Positions 1 to 10,516 are shown, numbered from the stretch's first letter. The stretch: DNA of 64,000 bases from JAZKFT01 sp039925965 (GCA_039925965.1 JBDSXW010000026.1:62001-126000); one strand, 5' to 3'. The notes: generated by a model not told the origin, from the letters alone. Translations and numbers: made by a program.

Positions 1-1173
1 ATTAGGGCCTGGGGCGCAATAGCCCGTTGCAAAATCATGGTATCCCTCCTCCGCATAGCAGCGCTGGAACAAGGTTTGCTGGCCGGTCGTCAAAAAAGTG
101 TAGCGCCGTTGCCCGCCAATTTCCGACACCGGGTGCAAGGATTTGCAATCTTCAATCGTAACGCGCTTCGAAGTTTCCAGAACGCTAACAGCAGAGCCCG
201 CAAAATTTTCGAATGTGATTTGTCTTACCCAGCAGTCCTGCGCATTTTCAATATTAATGGCATTCCAGCGGTGGTCTTCATCTTTAAGGTTAGCGTTATC
301 AAAAACAGATATGCAACGAAGGTTTTCTATACCTGACTGCCGGATCCTGCCCTTCCATTGATAGGGCTCTATAGTGCCACCGCCGTAGTTGGCATCCAGC
401 GCTGTGGTAAGGGGTGCATCAATTGTCACTTTATTTCCTTCGATGGAAGTAATAGTTCTGTCAAAAAACAGGTCCCGGTCGCCGGGCTTCCAACCAAGCG
501 ATGAAATACCACCACCGAAAATATCGGTACCGAGTGTTGCGATCCATTCCTTCGTGGACGGACGATGAATGATAACTTTATCTCCTTTGTTAAATACATT
601 CCCGTCGACTACACTAAAGCTCATTGCGTTTACCGGAACATAGGCATCGCTGACCGGCATCGCTACAGTTTCAGTCCGATCGTTCTGCCCGATGATCTTC
701 ATCAAAGCCAACCGGCCTGTGCCGGCCCCGACAACGGTTGTTCCGCTTTGATTCATGCCGCTTCCACGAAGTACGACGCCCGATGCATTGATGCGCAACT
801 GCCCAACAACTTCGTAGCTGCCTTTCTGCAAGAGTACAGCTCCGCGGAAGCCATGCGCATCTACCGGCAATGCAGCCACATAATCCAATGCCGTCTGGAT
901 GCGGAGCGTGGCATCACCCTTAGCTACCGGCACCACTGCTTTAATAGCCACATTGGGTATGGCCTCTTCAGATGCTTCGTAACCGCAATACGAAAAATCG
1001 GGGATCCGGTTGCCAAGCGAATCGGGACTATACACCAGTTTACTACCAATCGCGGCCATCGGCGGCACTGGCTTAGGAGCGTTTTTATTTTGAGCTTCAA
1101 TGTCACGAACTGAGGCAGCCTGTAGCATCAAAATAAAAGAAACACAAGTCGTTATCTTACCTGGATAGATCAA
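1..1173 (-). CDS. Pectate-lyase-superfamily beta-helix protein, partial (C-terminus off the left edge)
   Basis: The reverse strand is open from about 1173 to the window edge, roughly 390 codons, without a stop or frameshift. After a hydrophobic N-terminus the protein reads as a right-handed parallel beta-helix: short beta-strand turns such as VVLRGSGMNQSGTT near residue 135 and, further on, IENLRCISVFDNAN and WVRQITFENFAG. This fold is used by pectate lyases, polygalacturonases and related PUL proteins; the exact family cannot be fixed without the missing C-terminus. The first in-frame ATG is at 1128, but it would remove the likely secretion signal. An in-frame TTG at 1173 restores a short basic-hydrophobic leader, so I chose it; an in-frame stop lies just upstream. 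It probably ends the PUL transcript, but a 516-bp spacer with a repeat separates it from the PL1 genes. Confidence 0.75.
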   Translation of the reverse strand, partial: MIYPGKITTCVSFILMLQAASVRDIEAQNKNAPKPVPPMAAIGSKLVYSPDSLGNRIPDFSYCGYEASEEAIPNVAIKAVVPVAKGDATLRIQTALDYVAALPVDAHGFRGAVLLQKGSYEVVGQLRINASGVVLRGSGMNQSGTTVVGAGTGRLALMKIIGQNDRTETVAMPVSDAYVPVNAMSFSVVDGNVFNKGDKVIIHRPSTKEWIATLGTDIFGGGISSLGWKPGDRDLFFDRTITSIEGNKVTIDAPLTTALDANYGGGTIEPYQWKGRIRQSGIENLRCISVFDNANLKDEDHRWNAINIENAQDCWVRQITFENFAGSAVSVLETSKRVTIEDCKSLHPVSEIGGQRRYTFLTTGQQTLFQRCYAEEGYHDFATGYCAPGPN

Positions 1174-1689
1174 TGAGTATATAATTTTTTTTAGATCCGT
1201 TTATAAAATATTGGGGCACCAGCTGCATCGTTTTGTGCGATTGGCGAACAACACAAACCCGATTATTTCGCAAGGGCTTCACACTAAGCTTCGATGCTGA
1301 CTGCTCAAATGCAAAGCCATCCGGACTTCCGGATACTGTGAAGCATATTTACTAACCCAAGGCTTCAGCCGTGGGAATTGGTGCGCATATTTTTAACCCG
1401 CTGCACACTATCGCCGCGAGCAGTCCCAAGGCTGAAGCCTTGGGTTAGTAAAGGGCTCCTTTTCAAAATCAACGTTTCATTTTCACTGTAATACTCATTT
1501 TATATCATCAGCTTGATGCGATGACTTACTTCCGTGTTCGGATCAACAGTAACAAATAGCTCATCATCTACGCTATTTTCCCACTCAAAAACTACATCTA
1601 AAAGTCACTTAAAAGCAAATGGCTTTTGAAATACATGATTTACAAAAGCCATCGTTGTTAAAAGTTAGAACTGATTTTATACACCGTTG
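1174..1689. other. 516-bp spacer with a palindromic repeat element, no gene
   Basis: I see no coding potential on either strand. The spacer lies between the first PL1 gene and the partial beta-helix gene. Its middle carries a 105-bp inverted-repeat element (1348-1452), with weaker similarity to the second copy extending to about 1309-1526. Confidence 0.6.
1348..1452. repeat. 105-bp palindromic repeat, copy A
   Basis: Two 29-base arms (1348-1376 and 1424-1452) are inverted copies with one mismatch, built around CCAAGGCTTCAGCC and its complement. Each arm core is itself nearly palindromic. A 47-base spacer containing GCATATTTTTAAC separates them. A copy of identical length and orientation lies at 28075-28179. 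The layout resembles REP/BIME-like elements mobilised by RAYT transposases; no such transposase gene is in the window, so that link is inference. Confidence 0.8.
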
Positions 1690-3336
1690 CTATTTGTGCA
1701 TTACGGCGATGGGCGTTACTTTCATGATGTCGACGACGCTATTCAAATAAATTTCAATATTACTATAGCCGTTTTTTGTAATCGCTGTTGCATCTTTTGG
1801 ATCGTTAGGATTTAAACGACGTTTGGTTTCCCAATCGTCCGGTATCCCATCGTTATCACTATCTTTATATGGAACGCCTTTGTACTCCGGGTAGCCACCT
1901 ACCTGGCTGATGTCGGAAATAATGCCATCCTTGTAAGAGTCTGCCGGCAGCCGGCGTTTTACGAACTTGCTCCCAACATAGGGTTGAACAGCCTTGTTAT
2001 AAGTGATCTGGCCAGTCCGTACATCTTCCACTATTCGTTTGTCAACGGCATCCCGCACCGGTAAAATGGCACCTGCATTCGCCAGCACGAAAGTATAGGC
2101 TTCCGTAGCGCTGGTGATTGGAAATTCGGCCATTGGGAACGGTTTATCGGACCTGATATCAGCAGTATATTTGCCAGCATCCGGAAGCTCCTGTACCTGC
2201 ACACCGCCAGCCCAATTGTCGTTGGTAACGGCTTCATTTCCTTCCATGATATTTCCATTTACATAAGCTTTTCCAAACACCAGGCTGTCTTTATGAGCGC
2301 GGCCCGATTCGGGCTTCAGGATACGGTAACCAATGGGTTTGCCTTTGGGCGTTATCGGCCCCGGTTTGTAATAGTTGTTGATAAAATTAAAAAACGATTT
2401 ATCATCACCGCCGTCAGCGCTGCGGTTCCACCAGTTAAAGATTACGTTATTGGCAAAACCAAAATCGCCATCCATGCCCACCGAGGGGTTACGGGCAATA
2501 TTGTTGGCCCAGAGGTTCCGCATAAACGTGCTGTTGCGGCCGCCGATGGTGCTACCAAAAGCATGGTTATAGGTATCAAGGCCTTCGGAAAAAATCGAAT
2601 TCTGAATGGTTATATTGACGGTGGGCATCTTCTCCCCCTTGCCATCTTTGCGGTCGTACACATGGCGATAGATCGACATGTTTTCATCCAGGCCCCAACT
2701 GGCGGATACATGGTCGATGATGATATTTCCGACCGGGTTTCCGCCAAGGCCATCATCCCTTCTGGTAACTTCAGTAGCGCCGCGGCGAAAGCGCATGAAC
2801 CGGACAATGACGTCATGTGTATCAATCAATACAGACTCACCTGCAATACATACCCCGTCTCCTGGCGCGGTCTGTCCTTCAATGGAGAGATAAGGCGCCC
2901 GGATATTAATAGGGCTTTTCAACCGGATAATCCCTGCAACATTAAAAACGATAATCCTGGCACCCCCCTGTTCGCAGGCTTCACGCAGGCTTCCAGGGCC
3001 ATTATCGGCCAAGGTTTTCACCACAAATACTCTTCCACCGCGGCCACCAAAACTAAAGGCGCCTCCGCCTTGTGCGCCAGGAAAAGCCGGAATTCTTGCC
3101 TGTGGCAGATCGGATGATTTGGCCGCCCAGGGTATATAAGGCTTGCCATTCTTTTCATCCGCTTCAACTATGGGAAGGGCCTTATTCCAGGCCAGGTCTG
3201 ACAACTGTTGAAACCGCATCATTTCCGCATTGCCCGAATCTTCCATCGCCTTGGGAATAATGGGATACTGCGCCAGGGCCTTTTGTTGCAATGACAAAGC
3301 GGTTACCATCAGACATATGCCTATAAGATGCTTCAT
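1690..3336 (-). CDS. Secreted PL1-type pectate lyase (tandem copy 1)
   Basis: This 548-residue protein has a signal peptide ending near residue 23 (KALAQ). From about residue 80 it follows the Bacteroidota PL1-like pectate lyase pattern: AFPGAQGGG, GGRGGRVFVV, a beta-helix with IEGQTAPGDG and RFMRFRRG, the IIIDHVSASWG segment matching the PL1 DH signature, and the late NNYYKPGP turn. The C-terminus carries a calcium-type DSDNDGIPDDWE motif. The family cleaves polygalacturonate by calcium-dependent beta-elimination, here probably in the periplasm or outside the cell. It lies 34 bp downstream of a close paralogue and belongs to the SusC-SusD transcript. Family assignment is strong; the exact pectic substrate is not shown. 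Confidence 0.9.
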   Translation of the reverse strand: MKHLIGICLMVTALSLQQKALAQYPIIPKAMEDSGNAEMMRFQQLSDLAWNKALPIVEADEKNGKPYIPWAAKSSDLPQARIPAFPGAQGGGAFSFGGRGGRVFVVKTLADNGPGSLREACEQGGARIIVFNVAGIIRLKSPINIRAPYLSIEGQTAPGDGVCIAGESVLIDTHDVIVRFMRFRRGATEVTRRDDGLGGNPVGNIIIDHVSASWGLDENMSIYRHVYDRKDGKGEKMPTVNITIQNSIFSEGLDTYNHAFGSTIGGRNSTFMRNLWANNIARNPSVGMDGDFGFANNVIFNWWNRSADGGDDKSFFNFINNYYKPGPITPKGKPIGYRILKPESGRAHKDSLVFGKAYVNGNIMEGNEAVTNDNWAGGVQVQELPDAGKYTADIRSDKPFPMAEFPITSATEAYTFVLANAGAILPVRDAVDKRIVEDVRTGQITYNKAVQPYVGSKFVKRRLPADSYKDGIISDISQVGGYPEYKGVPYKDSDNDGIPDDWETKRRLNPNDPKDATAITKNGYSNIEIYLNSVVDIMKVTPIAVMHK

Positions 3337-3369
3337 GTTTTTGCTTTACTAGATGCTGACCGTAATGGT

Positions 3370-5037
3370 CTATTTCTTACTTGCTGCCGGTGTTACTGTT
3401 TTCAAATTTACCAGGCTATTCAGGTATACTTCAATATTGCTGTATCCACTTTTTGTCATGGCGGGCCCATCAGCGGGATTTTTTGGATTGAGCCCATGGC
3501 TGCTTTCCCAGGCATCCGGTATGCCATCGCCATCGCTGTCTTTATATGGTGTTCCTTTATAATCAGGATACCCACCCATCTGGCTAATATCCGTGATGAT
3601 TCCGATTTTATACGAATCCAATGGAAGGCGCCGGTGCTTAAATTGCGTTGCAGGGGCGACAACACCTTCGGGTACAACAATCTTGCCAGTGGTGGCTTGT
3701 GCCACAATCCGCTTGTCTACCGCATCCCGAACCGGAAGGGTAGCTCCGGCATTTGCCAGCACAAAATCCTTTGCTTCCAGTGTTGGAACAATCGTTATTT
3801 CAGGCATGGGCAATGGCTTATTCCACTTCATCTTATCGGTATACTTTCCGGCATCCGGAAGTTCTTCTACCTGTACGCCACCATCCCAGTTGTCTTTGGT
3901 AACACGCGCATTGCCTTCTACAATATTGCCATGAACATAAGCTCTTCCATACACGGAATACCCAAGTTTGCTGCGGCCACTTTCGGGCTTTAATATGCGG
4001 TGGCTGATCGGCTCTCCCTGGTTTGGTGTAGCGGGGCCTGGCTTGTAATAATTATTGATGATATTATACATCGCGGTATAGTCGCCGCCATCGGTACTGC
4101 GGTGTACCCAGTTAAATACCACATTGTTGGCAAAATTAAAAATACCGTTCCATCCTATTGAGGGGTTGCGGCCTGCATTATCGGCCCATAAACTGCGGAT
4201 GAAGGCGCAGTTTTCACCACCCAATGTGCTGCCAAAAGCATGGTTCCAGGTATCCAGGGATTCAGAAAAAATGGAGTTCTGGATCGTGATATTCACCGTA
4301 CCCAGTTTCTGTTCTCCTTTCTTTGCAACCTCGGGTGTACTATCATTATACATGTGCCGGTAAATACTCATGTTTTCATCCAGGCCCCAGCTGGCAGATA
4401 CATGGTCTATCATTATATTGCCTACCGGGTTGCCACCAATGGCATCGTCCCTGCGGCCAACCCATGTTTCGCCGCGGCGGAAACGCATAAAACGGATGAT
4501 CACATCATGTGTATTCAGCCAGAAAGACTCCCCGGCAATGCAGATTCCATCGCCCGGAGCCGACTGCCCTTCAATTGTAATATAAGGTGCACGTATAATA
4601 ATTGGCGTACTGATCCGGATAATACCGGCTACATTGAACACCACGATCCTGGCACCCCCCTGCTCGCATGCCCAGCGCAGACTGCCGGGACCATTATCGT
4701 TCAGGTTGGTTACCACGAACACCTTGCCACCGCGGCCACCATTGCTGTACTTGCCGCCACCCTCTGCGCCTGGAAAAGCAGCGATAGTTGCCTGTGGCAG
4801 ATCTACGGGTCGGGCTGCCCAAGGCACATAGGGCCGCTGAAATTTGGCGGCTTCTTCTTCAATGATCGGTTTGGCAAAGGCCCAGGCCGAGTCAGAATGA
4901 ATGCGTGCTGCTTCCATTAAAGAATCTGCCTTTGCGGCGACGTCTTTTGGGATATCTGGATACTGGGCTGCAGTTTTTAAACTCAATCCTATTGATAGAA
5001 CAGCACAACAACATAAGTACATCACTCTCTTCCTCAT
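3370..5037 (-). CDS. Secreted PL1-type pectate lyase (tandem copy 2)
   Basis: This is a 555-residue paralogue of the downstream PL1 gene, with the same order of motifs: a signal peptide ending near AAQ, PYVPWAARP, AFPGAEGGGKYSNGGRGG, IEGQSAPGDG, IMIDHVSASWG, NNYYKPGP and a C-terminal DSDGDGIPDAWE calcium-binding motif. I start at the ATG at 5037 rather than the GTG one codon upstream. It follows susD by 120 bp. Sequence differences between the copies are spread over the whole protein, so the duplication is old and the two enzymes may prefer different methylation states or chain lengths (inference). Confidence 0.9.
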   Translation of the reverse strand: MRKRVMYLCCCAVLSIGLSLKTAAQYPDIPKDVAAKADSLMEAARIHSDSAWAFAKPIIEEEAAKFQRPYVPWAARPVDLPQATIAAFPGAEGGGKYSNGGRGGKVFVVTNLNDNGPGSLRWACEQGGARIVVFNVAGIIRISTPIIIRAPYITIEGQSAPGDGICIAGESFWLNTHDVIIRFMRFRRGETWVGRRDDAIGGNPVGNIMIDHVSASWGLDENMSIYRHMYNDSTPEVAKKGEQKLGTVNITIQNSIFSESLDTWNHAFGSTLGGENCAFIRSLWADNAGRNPSIGWNGIFNFANNVVFNWVHRSTDGGDYTAMYNIINNYYKPGPATPNQGEPISHRILKPESGRSKLGYSVYGRAYVHGNIVEGNARVTKDNWDGGVQVEELPDAGKYTDKMKWNKPLPMPEITIVPTLEAKDFVLANAGATLPVRDAVDKRIVAQATTGKIVVPEGVVAPATQFKHRRLPLDSYKIGIITDISQMGGYPDYKGTPYKDSDGDGIPDAWESSHGLNPKNPADGPAMTKSGYSNIEVYLNSLVNLKTVTPAASKK

Positions 5038-5157
5038 CACTTTATCAATTTTTAAAATTTCAAATCAAGCGCTCACAATTGATTCCACGACGCACCATGA
5101 AATAATGCTCCGGGACCTGAAACCTGGTGCAGCAGCGCACCGGATATTCTACACTAT

Positions 5158-7149
5158 CTATTGTGTAGCATTAAAAGTTCCGGGAACGCCACTATAATCC
5201 ATCCATCCAATATTTTGTGGCAACCAGGGGTTAAAGGATAATACGGTGCCGCTTAATCCTGAAAGGTAGTAGTTAGGTCTGTATAAAATATTAACAGGAG
5301 TAGTACCATCACGATCTAAAGCCTGGTCCAATGGTGTCATCACAAATTTATTTTTAAACAGTGTTTTAAGATTCGCTATTTGTGTGGCAAAAGTGGCTGG
5401 AGCTGCATCGGGATCAACGAAGGCCGAGGCTCTGTCGGCAGCTGTTAACGGATCTGCTGCATAAGTTTTGCTCTGCCAGTAATACCCGGTTCTGTTTGTA
5501 CCGTTGATAGGAGTAAGCCCAAGCTTGGTACATGTGTTCGCAGTTGCGTTTGTTGAAGATACACCGTCATACAGCAACCACCTTTGAATATCCCAATAAC
5601 GCTTTCCTTCATAAGCCAGCTCTACCCTGCGTTCGTACAAGCAAGCTTCGATAGCTGGATATTTGCCGGCCAAAGTACCGATACCATAGTTGTTTGCACT
5701 TGGTATGCCCACACGGGCACGTATTTTTCCGAGGTAAACAAGGCAGTTCGCTACATCTCCTTTTGCAGCATAACACTCCGCTATATTCAGTAACAGTTCT
5801 GCATACCGGTATTCAAAAATATCGGTACCCGAAAAAGCAAAAGCGGTACTATCAGCGGCAGGGTTTGACATTTTCCGAACAATCGCCGGACTCGTTGTTT
5901 GGTTGCCACCATAATAAGTACTATTACCTGTTGCACTTGCCCTCCACCTGTAAAAAAATGTATTCTTATTCGAATTTTGTTTTATACCCCATCTAGCGCC
6001 TGAAAAAGCAAAAGTGCGGTAGAAACGCGGATCCCTGTTTTCAAAAAAGAAGGTATCTACGTATCCATTGGCTACTGTTGGACGGGCACCGTTTGCTAAC
6101 GGAAATAAATCGAGCATTGCCTTAGGCGCTGAAATGCCACCACCACCGTTATAGTCTTTTGCTCTTACCGTATTTTCCCAACTACTGTTATAGCCGGCAG
6201 AACTAGTAATATTAGTAGAAAGAAGAATTTCAAAAATGGCCTCTTTGTTGAAGGAATTATCATTGGCATAGGTCATGTCTCCCCACTCCTTTGCAGTCGT
6301 GCCGTATAAACCATAACCTGCAGCACTTAACGCGGTTTCGGCATCCAGGCCTGCCTGCAAAGCTGCCTGCCATTTTGCATTCGCCGGATTATCCCAATCG
6401 GAATTAAACAGGGGACTGGCGGCAGTGAGCAATACACGGCTTTTCATAGCCCGGGCCGCAGCACTGGTAAACCGTCCATAATCTGTCGATGCCGTTGTCC
6501 ATTTAGCAGGCAATAAAGCGGCTGCTGAATCAAAATCCTTAGCTATCTGGGCAAAGCATTCTGTAGCGGTAGATCTGGGCGTCCGGATAGTCTCATCCGT
6601 ACTACTTCCATTCTGAACGGTTAAGACCAGTGGAACGCCACCATAAGTACGGACTAAATAAAAATACTGTAATGCACGGAAATAGTACATCTGTCCTTTT
6701 GCTGAGTTTCTGAACGACTCGGACATTGCTTGCCCTACCCCATCTATTTTATCAATTAACGAATTGGCTAAACGGATACGGGTGTAGGGTGTATTACTGA
6801 TGCCTGCTGTAAGAACGCCACCATAATAAGCATCTGCATCCGTTGCCATATTCAGGGTCTTATTAGGGTTTAAATAATTGGGAACAGTTCCATTGGCACC
6901 AATCTCTTCTGTTAGCTTTGATTTGGAATCATCATAAGACCCCGCAGTGGTTTCTGCCTGATTTGGGGCTCTGTAGTTTACGAAAAAGTAGTTGTAAATC
7001 CTGTCGATATAATAGCCTGTCAATACTTCGTTGGTAAAGGCAGATTCATCGTATTTATCATAACTTTTAATGTCTTCCAAAAACTTCTTTTTGCAACTCA
7101 CCGCCATTACCGCCGTAAAAGCAATGAGGCATATTATTTTATTTTTCAT
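5158..7149 (-). CDS. SusD/RagB-family outer-membrane glycan-binding lipoprotein
   Basis: The 663-residue protein begins with a lipoprotein signal, the lipobox Cys lying in AVSC at about residue 19, followed by KKKFLED as in SusD proteins. The central tetratricopeptide-like helices (YYFRALQYFYLVRTYGGVPL near residues 155-175) and the late ELAYEGKRYWDIQRW motif are diagnostic of the family. SusD proteins form the surface lid over a SusC TonB-dependent channel and bind released oligosaccharides. The susC gene ends 28 bp upstream, so the two are co-transcribed. At 663 residues it is at the long end for the family. Pectic oligosaccharides are the likely ligand, judged only from the surrounding lyases. 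Confidence 0.95.
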   Translation of the reverse strand: MKNKIICLIAFTAVMAVSCKKKFLEDIKSYDKYDESAFTNEVLTGYYIDRIYNYFFVNYRAPNQAETTAGSYDDSKSKLTEEIGANGTVPNYLNPNKTLNMATDADAYYGGVLTAGISNTPYTRIRLANSLIDKIDGVGQAMSESFRNSAKGQMYYFRALQYFYLVRTYGGVPLVLTVQNGSSTDETIRTPRSTATECFAQIAKDFDSAAALLPAKWTTASTDYGRFTSAAARAMKSRVLLTAASPLFNSDWDNPANAKWQAALQAGLDAETALSAAGYGLYGTTAKEWGDMTYANDNSFNKEAIFEILLSTNITSSAGYNSSWENTVRAKDYNGGGGISAPKAMLDLFPLANGARPTVANGYVDTFFFENRDPRFYRTFAFSGARWGIKQNSNKNTFFYRWRASATGNSTYYGGNQTTSPAIVRKMSNPAADSTAFAFSGTDIFEYRYAELLLNIAECYAAKGDVANCLVYLGKIRARVGIPSANNYGIGTLAGKYPAIEACLYERRVELAYEGKRYWDIQRWLLYDGVSSTNATANTCTKLGLTPINGTNRTGYYWQSKTYAADPLTAADRASAFVDPDAAPATFATQIANLKTLFKNKFVMTPLDQALDRDGTTPVNILYRPNYYLSGLSGTVLSFNPWLPQNIGWMDYSGVPGTFNATQ

Positions 7150-7177
7150 GTGTATTTTATTGAACTATGAGTTAAGA

Positions 7178-10100
7178 TTAGAATCCCAGGTTTACACCGA
7201 GTGCCCATGTGCGCAAGGTTGGATAGCCGCTCTTGAGGCCGTCGTACATGTTGCTAAACTTACCAGGATTAGAATTATAGAAATCCCACAAGTTATATCC
7301 CGACAATACCAGCTTGGCATTGGACATATGCACTTTGGCGGTCCAGGTTTTCGGCAATGTGTAGCCAATGCTCATTGAACGTACTACGCACCTGAAAGTA
7401 GGCAAGGTCCAAAAGTCGGAATTCTTATACGCATTGTCATAAAAAGCCATGTTAGGGTATTTACCGTTGGGGTTATCAGTTGAATCGAACATATCAGTGA
7501 GGTAAGCTACCTGAGACCATCCAGCATTGGTGCTACTGGTTCCCTGCTTCACTCTATCTATGCTATTGTAACCGCCCCAGCTTGTAGAGATCTGGGTTAA
7601 AAGACTCAAAGACTTCCATGCAACACTCAGGTTTGTACTAAAACCGTAGGTTCTGGTACTCTTTGCTAATTTTATATAATCCTGGTCGTCGGTGATCTGT
7701 CCATTTTGACCGCCAATTGTTTTTGTGTTAGCATCCAAGGCACCTGCCTGATCTTCATAAGCCATCATGCCTTTCTTCAAACCGACCATCGTTGATATAT
7801 TTGCGTTTCCGGCGTTATAATAAGGGGTAGTACCTGCCTTTGTTGCAAGGTCAGTGAGGTAAGTCCAGTAAGCATCAATATCGCCATCGGTTCTTAAGAT
7901 TCCGTCTCCACCAGAAGTTTGTTTCCACGTTCTGTAACCCCATTGTGCACCAATCAATGAATATCCTTGTTGCTGCTTGCCTGCGTAAATAGACGGGTAG
8001 TTGAATGGCTGGTCTATATATTTTATTACCTTGTTATCTGACAGACCGAAATTCATTCCTACAGAAAATTTAAAATCTTTTCCAATATGGTCGTTCCAGC
8101 TTGCAGAAATTTCTGTTCCCCAAAAATTAACTGCTCCATAGTTCTGTTCGGCAAATGCTCCACCCACAGATATTGGAACATTGGTAGCTCCAGTCAACAA
8201 TGTCAACAGATCTGTAGATGAATTATAATAGCCATCTAAACTAATAGACAATCGATTTTTAAACATGGTCGCATCTATCCCAAGATTGCGCTGTACCGTT
8301 TTATCCCATTTGATGTTTCTGTTGGGCGAAGGATCAGGTGTAATGCCATATGTGTAGTTACCGCCGCTTGTTCCAAATGCCATCCCCTTATCAAGTGCCA
8401 GTTGATACAACTGAAGCCACTTGAATGCTTTTACATTGTCATTACCTGTCCTTCCTAAAGATCCACGGATCTTTAAGCTGTTAATCCATCTTACCTTAAA
8501 AAAATCTTCATTTGAAATAACCCAACCCAATGACATACTTGGGAAAAAGCCCCAATAGTTTTCAGGTGCAAACTTGCTGGAGGCATCGCTGCGGAATAAA
8601 AACTGCGCAAGATATTTACTCTTATAGGCATAACTAACACGGCCTAAATAAGAAAGCGTTCCGCCCTCGGACCTAAAAGTTATTGTATTGGATGTGTTTA
8701 AAGTTCCGGCAGAAACAGAAGTACCGTTGTATACACCTGGAATAGGGTTGTCATAGATCTGGTACCTGTCTTCGTTGCTAACTTTTGAACGCTCGCCTGA
8801 GAACACCGCAGAGATGCTATGGTCACCAAAACTGCGGTCGAAATTAGCAAAAAAGTTAATCTGCTCCAGAGAGCCGGTGGTGTTATCGTAAGTAACCCTG
8901 GAATTAGATTTATTCAAGAAAGATTTCCAGACAGTAGTTGGACTGAATAAATGATTGCCCGCAGTAGCCGCATTAGTGGCCTGAAAAATGGTCAACGGCA
9001 TCATTACCTGCTCAGTATTGCTGGACGTGGACCCTATTGAATAATTACCCCTGAACGACAATCCTTTTATGAAAGGCAATTCATACTGCAATGCAAAGTT
9101 GGCATTATAACTAAAATTCTTGTTGGTGGTTTTGGATCCATTATTCAACAAAGCGTAATAATTCCAGTTTGACAGGGAATTATTGCCGGTTGCCGAACCG
9201 GTTTTGTTAGGGCCTAACACCGGAGACACATAACTGGTAACGCCATTAATATTATACTCCCAGGGAATGTATTTAGGCATATGCAACAATACGCTATAGT
9301 CATTTTGCTCACCGCCATTGGCGTAGCCGTCGGAAAAATTGATTTTGGTAAATGATTTTTCCAGGTTTGAGTTATTGGCAGAAAGGGTTGCTGAAAATTT
9401 TACACCAGCCCCAACAGTTACGTCTGTACCAGACCTGAATGTCCACCTATTAAAGTCCTGTGACCCTAAATTGGCTCCCTGCTTATAATAAGACCCTCCC
9501 GTAAAGTAAGTAGCCCTTTCCGAGCCACCACTCACATTAATGGAATGCTGCATCGCATTAGCACTTCTCCAGTCATGGGCCAGCCAATCATAATTAAGGC
9601 TATCCATGCTGGCTAATTCTGCATCTGAGAAAAAGTTGTTGGCATTGGTTGATCCTAATCCGCGCTGAAGCCTGTTAGAGAACATACCATATTCTTTGGC
9701 ATTCATAACCTTGCCATGGCTCACGGCATCATTTGTTTCAAACTTTCCGGAATAAGAAATTCGGGGTGCCCCTGATTTTCCCCTCTTAGTTTTTACGACG
9801 ATTGCGCCTTGTGATGCCCGTGCGCCATAGATCGCCGCACTTGCATCACGCAAAACCGTAATGCTTTCAACTTCTGACAGATCCAAAAGATTGAACTTAT
9901 CCAAAGTTGGTAAGTTGGTGGCCGGATCAATCTGTACCACATCATCAATAATAATTAATGGTATGGTTCCTCCGCCATCTTTACCCCAATTGAATTGCTG
10001 ACGGATACTCAATGTAGCCATAGCACCGGGTCGGGTACTTCCACCGGTAACACTCAGGCCTGGCACCTGTCCTCTCAGCATCTCAGCAAGAGAAGCAACA

Positions 10101-10516
10101 GGCAGGTCTTCCAGTTTTTTTGTATCAACGGAAACAATCGAACCTGTAACATTTTTGGCCTTTTGCGTTCCATAGCCAATTACCACTACATCGTCCAACT
10201 CTTTGTTGTCAACTACGAGCGGTATATCAAATGAAATGTTATTGCCGATTTTTAACTCTTGCCTCAGGTAGCCGATACTGGTGATGATCAGTACAGATTC
10301 ATTACCAGGAACGGTTATAGTGAATTCACCTTTCTCATTCGTAACGGCACTCTGCTTACTGCTCTTGAGCGCAATAGTAGCGTTGACAAGCGGGGCATTG
10401 GTCTCCGAATTGGTTACCTTTCCGGTGATGGTTTTTGGCTGAGCCCACAACGAAGTGGAGGCAAACAACAGCAGACATAATACGAGATAAGCCCTCGTTG
10501 GCAGGTGCAGTTTCAT
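7178..10516 (-). CDS. SusC/RagA-family TonB-dependent transporter
   Basis: The 1112-residue protein has a signal peptide (cleavage after SLWAQ, about residue 26), a carboxypeptidase-regulatory-like domain (about 30-105, TITGKVTNSETNAPL), the family signature VVIGYGTQ before the plug, a plug domain (about 115-230, with LRGQVPGLSV) and a long 22-strand-type barrel ending in a terminal Phe (GVNLGF). Such proteins import oligosaccharides across the outer membrane using TonB energy, with SusD as lid. It has no N-terminal signalling extension, so control by a cognate anti-sigma factor is not suggested. It lies between the DUF3826 gene and susD and is probably read from the promoter at 11434-11464. 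Confidence 0.96.
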   Translation of the reverse strand: MKLHLPTRAYLVLCLLLFASTSLWAQPKTITGKVTNSETNAPLVNATIALKSSKQSAVTNEKGEFTITVPGNESVLIITSIGYLRQELKIGNNISFDIPLVVDNKELDDVVVIGYGTQKAKNVTGSIVSVDTKKLEDLPVASLAEMLRGQVPGLSVTGGSTRPGAMATLSIRQQFNWGKDGGGTIPLIIIDDVVQIDPATNLPTLDKFNLLDLSEVESITVLRDASAAIYGARASQGAIVVKTKRGKSGAPRISYSGKFETNDAVSHGKVMNAKEYGMFSNRLQRGLGSTNANNFFSDAELASMDSLNYDWLAHDWRSANAMQHSINVSGGSERATYFTGGSYYKQGANLGSQDFNRWTFRSGTDVTVGAGVKFSATLSANNSNLEKSFTKINFSDGYANGGEQNDYSVLLHMPKYIPWEYNINGVTSYVSPVLGPNKTGSATGNNSLSNWNYYALLNNGSKTTNKNFSYNANFALQYELPFIKGLSFRGNYSIGSTSSNTEQVMMPLTIFQATNAATAGNHLFSPTTVWKSFLNKSNSRVTYDNTTGSLEQINFFANFDRSFGDHSISAVFSGERSKVSNEDRYQIYDNPIPGVYNGTSVSAGTLNTSNTITFRSEGGTLSYLGRVSYAYKSKYLAQFLFRSDASSKFAPENYWGFFPSMSLGWVISNEDFFKVRWINSLKIRGSLGRTGNDNVKAFKWLQLYQLALDKGMAFGTSGGNYTYGITPDPSPNRNIKWDKTVQRNLGIDATMFKNRLSISLDGYYNSSTDLLTLLTGATNVPISVGGAFAEQNYGAVNFWGTEISASWNDHIGKDFKFSVGMNFGLSDNKVIKYIDQPFNYPSIYAGKQQQGYSLIGAQWGYRTWKQTSGGDGILRTDGDIDAYWTYLTDLATKAGTTPYYNAGNANISTMVGLKKGMMAYEDQAGALDANTKTIGGQNGQITDDQDYIKLAKSTRTYGFSTNLSVAWKSLSLLTQISTSWGGYNSIDRVKQGTSSTNAGWSQVAYLTDMFDSTDNPNGKYPNMAFYDNAYKNSDFWTLPTFRCVVRSMSIGYTLPKTWTAKVHMSNAKLVLSGYNLWDFYNSNPGKFSNMYDGLKSGYPTLRTWALGVNLGF

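Noticed and set aside
2293..3117. 274-codon forward frame opposite the first PL1 gene
   Set aside because: Antisense shadow of a well-supported lyase gene.
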